Origin: Treponema sp.
GTDB taxonomy: Bacteria; Spirochaetota; Spirochaetia; Treponematales; Treponemataceae
Length of the DNA stretch: 10,664 nucleotides
Direction of reading: 5' to 3'
NCBI GenBank assembly: GCA_016293645.1
Contig: JAEDDW010000060.1
Location: forward strand, 1-10,664
A program made the translations under genes and the position numbers. The notes under the pieces are model-generated. The model did no database searches. It had not been told where the DNA came from and saw only the letters and a program-made list of their open reading frames with translations. The stretch's first letter is position 1, and each line of letters opens with the position of its first letter. Shown here piece by piece: positions 6,193-10,664 of the stretch.

Positions 6193-7116
6193 ATGGACAA
6201 CATTGAAAATACTTTGGTAATAAATCCTTTGGAAGACATGGCAAAAATAAAGGCCCTTGCTTCCGAACCAAGAGTGAACATGCTTTCACTGCTAAGGGAA
6301 AAAACACTTAACATAAATGAAATTTCAGCCGCATTGGGACTTCCGCAGTCAACGGTTGCAACCCACATTTCAATTCTTGAAGAGGCGGGTATCATTATCA
6401 CCGAATCAATCAAGGCAAAAAAAGGAAACCAGAAACTTTGCCGACCTGCCTTCCGCGACATCCTCATTCAGTTTCCAGAACAAAAAAAAGAATCGGAAGA
6501 CTTCATAGAAATTGAAATGCCCGTTGGAATTTTCACCGACTGCAATGTAACTGCCCCGTGCGGACTTTGTTCTGCGGAAAAAATAATCGGTCTTCTGGAC
6601 ATTCCTGATTCATTCCTTAATCCGGACAGAATGAAAGCCGGCCTTCTTTGGTGCGGCAGCGGAACTTTTGAATACAAATTCCCCAACAACACCCTTTACA
6701 GCACAAAGAAATTGTCAAAGCTTGAAATAAGCCTGGAACTTTCTTCCGAAACCCCTGGAACCAACAGCAACTGGCCTTCGGACATTACCATGTGGATAAA
6801 CAAGACTGAAATAGGAACATGGACTTCTCCGGGAGACTACGGAGACAAGCGTGGAAAATACACCCCACAGTGGTGGAAGCTTGAAGGCAGCCAATACGGG
6901 CTTTTAAAGCACTATTCCGTTACAAACGAGGGAAGTTTTGTTGATGGAGTAAAGATTTCCGATGTTACCCTGGACGACCTCAAGGTAAGCGAACACCATT
7001 CAATCCGCGTCCGTGTCGGCGTAAAAAACGATGCCGAGCACATGGGCGGAATGAATATCTTTGGAAAAGGCTTTGGCAACTACGACCAGGGCATAATCAT
7101 GAGGGCTTATTTCTAA
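6193..7116 (+). CDS. Two-domain ArsR-type transcriptional regulator with large C-terminal sensor-like domain
   Basis: This 307-residue cytoplasmic DNA-binding protein has an ArsR-like winged helix over about residues 16-85. It includes KIKALASEPRVNMLSLL, the helix-turn-helix INEISAALGLPQSTVATHISILEEAGII and a wing ending near C83. The remaining 220 residues are not found in ordinary ArsR metal sensors. After a cysteine cluster (C117, C123, C126) comes a beta-rich, Trp/Tyr-rich region with WPSDITMWI (194-202), TWTSPGDYG (209-217), GSFVDGVKISDVTL (247-260) and GMNIFGKGFGNY (286-297). From memory this matches a family widespread in Firmicutes but little characterised. It sits between arabinan-degrading genes, so sensing arabinose or an arabino-oligosaccharide is a reasonable inference. 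The ATG at 6193 has no ribosome-binding site and lies right after a -10 box. An in-frame stop at 6178 rules out a longer protein. Met16 (6238) is an alternative start but has poorly spaced GGAAG. Confidence 0.85.
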   Translation: MDNIENTLVINPLEDMAKIKALASEPRVNMLSLLREKTLNINEISAALGLPQSTVATHISILEEAGIIITESIKAKKGNQKLCRPAFRDILIQFPEQKKESEDFIEIEMPVGIFTDCNVTAPCGLCSAEKIIGLLDIPDSFLNPDRMKAGLLWCGSGTFEYKFPNNTLYSTKKLSKLEISLELSSETPGTNSNWPSDITMWINKTEIGTWTSPGDYGDKRGKYTPQWWKLEGSQYGLLKHYSVTNEGSFVDGVKISDVTLDDLKVSEHHSIRVRVGVKNDAEHMGGMNIFGKGFGNYDQGIIMRAYF

Positions 7117-8939
7117 TTAACGCTCTTCATTCCCCAGATGTATTCGCCATGGTTGGTGCTTCCGGCCGTGGCGTTGAGTGCCGAAAAATTCACGGTTCCA
7201 AGCTTTTTCCTATCCGGCTTTGCAAGTGCAAAATTGCTTGAAGCCTTAATGATTCCACTGAAAATTCCATCTTTGCCAAGATCCACCGTGCAGTTCCTTC
7301 CACCATCAGAAACTGAAATTTTTCCGCTGTATGCACCGCTTATGGTTCCATCTGTCTTTATTTCAATTTTCACGGAAGGCTGCGGAATTCTATCCGCTTT
7401 TTCTGCTTCAGCGTTGCGTTTTGTAATCACAACTTCGTAGGTTCCTGCAATCTGTGCCATGGAAAGTTTCTCCTTCTGTCCACCGTCATATTCACAAGGT
7501 TCAAGAAGCGGCCATCCTTCCTCGTTAAAGAACATTTCCCTTGTCTGAAGGCAGAACTGCCCCGGATTCAACCAGTCTGTTCTTGCGTGGCTTGCAAAAA
7601 TCATCTTTCCGTCTGAACTTCTGAAAATGGACTGGCCACCCGGAGCCGTAAAACCAAAATCGCTTCCAAATTTATGGCCGCCGATAATCTTGGAACCTAC
7701 TGCATGGTAGTTCCTTGCCTTTGCCATCATATCAAAACGCATATCCTGCCCGGAGGCATCAAGGTAAGGCCCCTTAATGCTGCGGCTTCTTCCCACTCCA
7801 ACACGGTAGTCAAATTCCAGGTTTCCCATGCTCACAAAAAGATAATACCATCCGGTTTCGCTGCTGTACAAAAGCTGGCTTCCTTCGTAGGCAGCCCCCT
7901 TCCCGCCAGCAATGTGGTATCCGCTGTTGCCGCCTATTGAATCGAGGGCTCCTTCCAGCAATTCACCGGTAACCTGATTTACAGGCCTGAAAGTTTCCGC
8001 GTCTACATAGACAAGTGCTATTCCGCCCTTCCAGGAACCGTATGTCATGGCAATGCATTTCCTTTCCCCGATGGTGAATTCCTTAAGTTCCCCGGTGGAA
8101 ATGTCCATGACGAATTCCGGGTCTATGGCACCAAATCCCGATTCCCAGCTGCGGCCCGCGTTCCTGCACTGGGGGTAACCTATGGCGCTGTTGCCTGTTT
8201 CGTCATCGTTTTCCCAGGTGTAGCGAACTAAAGTTGAAGTCGGATAGTTTTCCGGATCGTATTTTGATGCCGGAACAAAAGGTCCTTCAGCCTTGTCGGC
8301 AATGGAAAGGGAAATGCAGGCCGCCGGAACTATTTTGCCGTAGGAAGTCTGGCAGTCGCGGATAATTCCGTGGAACATGTAGTACCTGCCATTTTTCTTT
8401 GTAACCGTTGGTGCCCAGGTTTCGGGGAACGGCAGCGGTGAATAAAGTTCCGTATGATAGCCTGTGCCGTCGTTGGTTTCAAAACCCACCCATTTTAGGA
8501 ATTCATCATCCCAGTGCATGGGGCCGTAATTTGGAGAAACTTCAACCCCATCGCGGAATGCCGAATTTTCATGCAACGTCCATGCCATAAGATCCTTTGA
8601 CGAGCGCACAAAAATTCCGTGCTTCCATCCCGTTGAATAGACATACCATGTTCCGTCTTCATCCTGAAAAATCTTTGGGTCATGGCAGTTCCAGTTGGTG
8701 GAAGTGTGGAAAGTGTATTTTTTTTCAAGAAAATCAGCATCTTCCGTACTGTCCGAATATTTCTGCCCCGCAGCAAGTGGCTTTTGCGAAAGCTTTTTTT
8801 TCCTAAGGGCTTTGTTTACCGTTATGGATTCCCCGGGAAGAAGCTTTGGTTTTGCGTTGAGGGCTGCAGGAAATGCAATGCCCATAGCTAATGTAGCGGT
8901 AAAAATTGATATGAATGCTGAATTTTGAACTCGTTTCAT
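7113..8939 (-). CDS. Secreted GH43 arabinanase-like enzyme with C-terminal beta domain
   Basis: This 608-residue protein is predicted to be exported. Its signal peptide starts MKRVQNSAF, continues through a hydrophobic stretch and ends near ALNA (29). The GH43 catalytic domain covers about residues 75-480: D87 in NCHDPKIF (base), WAPTV (175-179), D273 in GAIDPEF (pKa modulator) and E352 in AAYEGSQLL (acid). The usual GPGHNS motif is instead APGGQS (432-437), so the metal-ligand His is absent. A second domain (about 494-608, starting AGTYEVVI) resembles the C-terminal beta domain of long extracellular arabinanases such as Bacillus Abn2. It probably cuts arabinan outside the cytoplasm so that the transporter can import the products. 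I chose the start at 8939 because AGGAGG (8944-8949) lies 4 nt upstream and the signal peptide begins there. An in-frame ATG at 8978 lacks both. Its stop codon overlaps that of the converging regulator. Confidence 0.88.
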   Translation of the reverse strand: MKRVQNSAFISIFTATLAMGIAFPAALNAKPKLLPGESITVNKALRKKKLSQKPLAAGQKYSDSTEDADFLEKKYTFHTSTNWNCHDPKIFQDEDGTWYVYSTGWKHGIFVRSSKDLMAWTLHENSAFRDGVEVSPNYGPMHWDDEFLKWVGFETNDGTGYHTELYSPLPFPETWAPTVTKKNGRYYMFHGIIRDCQTSYGKIVPAACISLSIADKAEGPFVPASKYDPENYPTSTLVRYTWENDDETGNSAIGYPQCRNAGRSWESGFGAIDPEFVMDISTGELKEFTIGERKCIAMTYGSWKGGIALVYVDAETFRPVNQVTGELLEGALDSIGGNSGYHIAGGKGAAYEGSQLLYSSETGWYYLFVSMGNLEFDYRVGVGRSRSIKGPYLDASGQDMRFDMMAKARNYHAVGSKIIGGHKFGSDFGFTAPGGQSIFRSSDGKMIFASHARTDWLNPGQFCLQTREMFFNEEGWPLLEPCEYDGGQKEKLSMAQIAGTYEVVITKRNAEAEKADRIPQPSVKIEIKTDGTISGAYSGKISVSDGGRNCTVDLGKDGIFSGIIKASSNFALAKPDRKKLGTVNFSALNATAGSTNHGEYIWGMKSVN

Positions 8940-8952
8940 GATTCCTCCTGAA

Positions 8953-9025
8953 AAACACCTTAAAACCAATAATACCATTGCAATACCTGGGTAAAATCCG
9001 TCACTGCAACAATCTCAAGGTGTTT
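8953..9025 (-). repeat. Inverted repeat spanning the leader of the secreted GH43 gene
   Basis: AAACACCTT (8953-8961) and AAGGTGTTT (9017-9025) are perfect 9 bp inverted arms 55 nt apart. In the minus-strand RNA they could pair, placing a stem 3 nt before the AGGAGG ribosome-binding site (8944-8949). This could affect translation or RNA stability. If transcription begins inside the outer arm, the stem would be only partly available. Confidence 0.38.
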
Positions 9026-9052
9026 ATTACCAAAAAAATTGATATTTATCAA
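9024..9052 (-). promoter_or_regulatory. Weak candidate promoter of the secreted GH43 gene
   Basis: On the minus strand, TTGATA (9052-9047) and TAATAA (9029-9024) are separated by 17 bp. The -35 matches 5 of 6 positions and the -10 only 3 of 6. The -35 lies inside operator candidate B. An alternative -10, TATTAT (8974-8969), has no recognisable -35. Neither is strong, so this promoter may need an activator. Confidence 0.33.
9039..9052. promoter_or_regulatory. Operator candidate B (TTGAT-N4-ATCAA inverted repeat)
   Basis: TTGATA-TT-TATCAA is a perfect 14 bp inverted repeat sharing the TTGAT-N4-ATCAA core of site A. It ends exactly 8 bp upstream of the GH51 -35 box, separated by ATTTTTTC, almost the same T-tract as at site A. 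It also overlaps a weak -35 for the divergent secreted GH43 gene, so a bound protein could control both genes. Confidence 0.62.
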
Positions 9053-9060
9053 ATTTTTTC

Positions 9061-9089
9061 TTGATTATGAAGTATAACCATGTTAGACT
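9061..9089 (+). promoter_or_regulatory. Promoter candidate of the GH51 gene
   Basis: TTGATT (-35, 9061-9066) and TAGACT (-10, 9084-9089) are separated by 17 bp. The -35 matches 4 of 6 consensus positions and the -10 matches 4 of 6. Transcription should begin near 9096, giving a leader of about 86 nt. The weaker boxes, compared with the GH43 promoter at 6111-6139, fit a promoter that needs the upstream site B. Confidence 0.58.
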
Positions 9090-9181
9090 GATTTGGTAAA
9101 GGGAATTTTCAGGAAATTGCAGAATTTTATTCCTTCCCGGACTGATTATGCAGTTCCCATATATTTCCGTTGGAGTATCAT

Positions 9182-10664
9182 ATGAAATCTAAGGTTACTT
9201 TTGTAAAGGAATTCAGAATCGGAGAAGTGGACGGCAACCTGTTCAGTTCTTTCATCGAACATCTTGGTCGCGCAGTATACACGGGAATCTATGAACCAGG
9301 CCACCCGACGGCAGACAGCCAGGGATTCAGGGGAGATGTCATCAATCTTGTAAAGGACCTTAATGTGGCCCTCGTTCGCTATCCTGGCGGAAACTTTTTG
9401 AGCGGCTACAACTGGAAGGACGGAATCGGACCAAAGGACAAAAGGCCTGTCCGCCTTGACCGCGCATGGCACACAATAGAACCAAATGAAGTTGGCATTG
9501 ACGAATTTGTTGACTGGGCAAAAAAATCGGGAACAGAAGTTCTTGCCGCCGTAAACATGGGGACAGGAACACCACAGGATGCAGGCGACATGGTTGAATA
9601 CTGCAACTACCCGAGCGGAACCTACTGGTCCGACCTTCGCATTGCAAACGGACACAAGGATCCCCACAACATCAAGTACTGGTGCGTTGGAAACGAAATG
9701 GACGGCTCTTGGCAGATCTGCCACCTTGATGCAGTTGACTACGGAAAAAAAGCCCTTGAAGCAATGAAGATCATGAAGTGGACTGACAACTCGATTAAAA
9801 CAGTTGTCTGCGGAAGTGCTTCAAGCGGAATGCCAACCTACCCTGAATGGGACAGAATCGTTCTTGAACATACATATGATTTTGCCGACTACATTTCAAT
9901 CCACAGGTATTTTGAAAACTTTGGCAACGACGACGACTTTCTTGCAAGTTTCAAAGATATGGACGATTTCATCAAGACTTCCATTGCAACCTGCGACTAC
10001 GTAAAAGCCTACAAGCGTTCCAGCAAAAACATGATGCTTTCCTTTGACGAATGGAACATCTGGTACCAGCAGAATCAGAAGGAACACCCATGGGAAAAGG
10101 CCCCTAGAATTCTTGAAGACCATTACAGCCTTCTTGATGCCCTTGCCTTTGGTGGAATGGCCATAACGTTGCTCAACCATGCAGACCGCGTAAAAGTTGC
10201 ATGCCTTGCACAGCTTGTAAACGTAATCGCCCCAATTTTTACAGAACCTGGAAAAGGCGCATACAGGCAGTCAATCTACTGGCCTTTCCGCGACATCAGT
10301 GTTTACGGCCGTGGAATCTCATTGCAGCCCGTTGTCCAGACTGAAAACAAAATCACAGATAAGTACGGCGAAGTTCCGGCTGTAATTTTTGCAGGCACAT
10401 ACAACGAAGAGACAAAGGAAATTTCAGTATTTGCACTGAACACAATCAAAACCCAAGTTTCCGAAACACAGATCGACTTGCGTTCCTTTGAAAACACAAA
10501 GATGACTTTCAGAACTGAACTTTGCGGGGATGATCTATCGCTTACAAATTCCCTCGAAAATCCGGATGCAGTTTCTCCAAAACAGGTTGAACTTTCACAA
10601 TCGGACGACGGAATTTACACAGTGAACTTGAAGCCTGCAAGCTGGAACGTTATCAGATTTTCTG
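9182..10664 (+). CDS. GH51 alpha-L-arabinofuranosidase, 3' end cut by window
   Basis: This intracellular retaining exo-enzyme removes alpha-L-arabinofuranosyl residues from arabino-oligosaccharides. The visible 494 residues lack a signal peptide and cover nearly the full length of the family (about 500). GH51 signatures are SSFIEHLGRAVYTGIYEPG (22-40), VRYPGGNFLSGYNWKDGIGP (65-84), the acid/base Glu in WCVGNEMDG (E172) and the nucleophile Glu in LSFDEWNIWY (E290). The C-terminal beta domain follows and ends within the window at SWNVIRFS. GGAG (9172-9175) lies 6 nt before the ATG. The gene is divergent from the secreted GH43 and its promoter has the same operator arrangement as the transporter operon, so the two are probably co-induced. 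This enzyme would complete arabinose release after import. Confidence 0.96.
   Translation, partial: MKSKVTFVKEFRIGEVDGNLFSSFIEHLGRAVYTGIYEPGHPTADSQGFRGDVINLVKDLNVALVRYPGGNFLSGYNWKDGIGPKDKRPVRLDRAWHTIEPNEVGIDEFVDWAKKSGTEVLAAVNMGTGTPQDAGDMVEYCNYPSGTYWSDLRIANGHKDPHNIKYWCVGNEMDGSWQICHLDAVDYGKKALEAMKIMKWTDNSIKTVVCGSASSGMPTYPEWDRIVLEHTYDFADYISIHRYFENFGNDDDFLASFKDMDDFIKTSIATCDYVKAYKRSSKNMMLSFDEWNIWYQQNQKEHPWEKAPRILEDHYSLLDALAFGGMAITLLNHADRVKVACLAQLVNVIAPIFTEPGKGAYRQSIYWPFRDISVYGRGISLQPVVQTENKITDKYGEVPAVIFAGTYNEETKEISVFALNTIKTQVSETQIDLRSFENTKMTFRTELCGDDLSLTNSLENPDAVSPKQVELSQSDDGIYTVNLKPASWNVIRFS

Noticed and set aside
8940..8978. Earlier in-frame ATG for the secreted GH43
   Set aside because: The signal peptide and the AGGAGG both point to the ATG at 8939.
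9101..9138. GGGAA/TTCCC arms in the GH51 leader as a riboswitch or attenuator
   Set aside because: Only 5 bp arms with no consistent inner stem and no T-run; too weak to claim.
9146..9724. 192-codon reading frame on the minus strand opposite the GH51 gene
   Set aside because: It is antisense to the conserved GH51 catalytic domain; its composition is that of a codon-bias shadow, and no ribosome-binding site was recognised.
1..10664. CRISPR arrays, insertion sequences, tRNA or rRNA genes
   Set aside because: No regularly spaced repeats, transposase-like proteins, terminal repeats or RNA-gene signatures were found on either strand.

Overview
This looks like a chromosomal piece of a host-associated, anaerobic, Gram-negative-type bacterium. 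I favour a carbohydrate-fermenting spirochaete (gut or rumen Treponema), at moderate confidence. The reasons are moderate GC with AT-rich intergenic spacers, strong AGGAGG ribosome-binding sites, conventional -35/-10 promoters, a soluble periplasmic-type binding protein without a lipobox, and a class III (oxygen-sensitive) ribonucleotide reductase. The species cannot be fixed without a search.

Layout. Positions 1-563 hold the 3' end of nrdD on the + strand, closed by a strong hairpin terminator (606-645) that also serves the operon converging from the right. Positions 696-4854 are a minus-strand operon: periplasmic sugar-binding protein, two CUT1-type permeases and a cytoplasmic GH43 arabinanase-like enzyme. 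A clear promoter lies at 4934-4963. Positions 5115-6056 (minus) encode a second cytoplasmic GH43 with its own promoter. It is divergent from a 307-residue two-domain ArsR-type regulator (6193-7116, +). The regulator converges, with overlapping stop codons, on a third, secreted GH43 (7113-8939, minus). That gene is divergent from a GH51 alpha-L-arabinofuranosidase (9182 onward, +), which the window edge cuts just before its end.

Together the genes form an arabinan / arabino-oligosaccharide utilisation locus. By inference, the secreted GH43 cuts arabinan outside the cytoplasm and the ABC transporter imports the oligosaccharides. The two cytoplasmic GH43 enzymes and the GH51 enzyme then release arabinose. 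The transporter's ATPase and the arabinose catabolic genes are not in the window.

The most interesting part is regulatory. A perfect inverted repeat, TTGAT-N4-ATCAA, lies exactly 8 bp upstream of the -35 box, separated by a T-tract, in both the transporter promoter and the GH51 promoter. TTGAT half-sites recur in the other intergenic regions. The regulator fuses an ArsR-like winged helix to a large beta-rich, aromatic-rich domain that could sense a sugar, and its own mRNA appears to be leaderless. No CRISPR, insertion sequence, tRNA or rRNA was seen. No stretch longer than about 260 bp lacks a gene.
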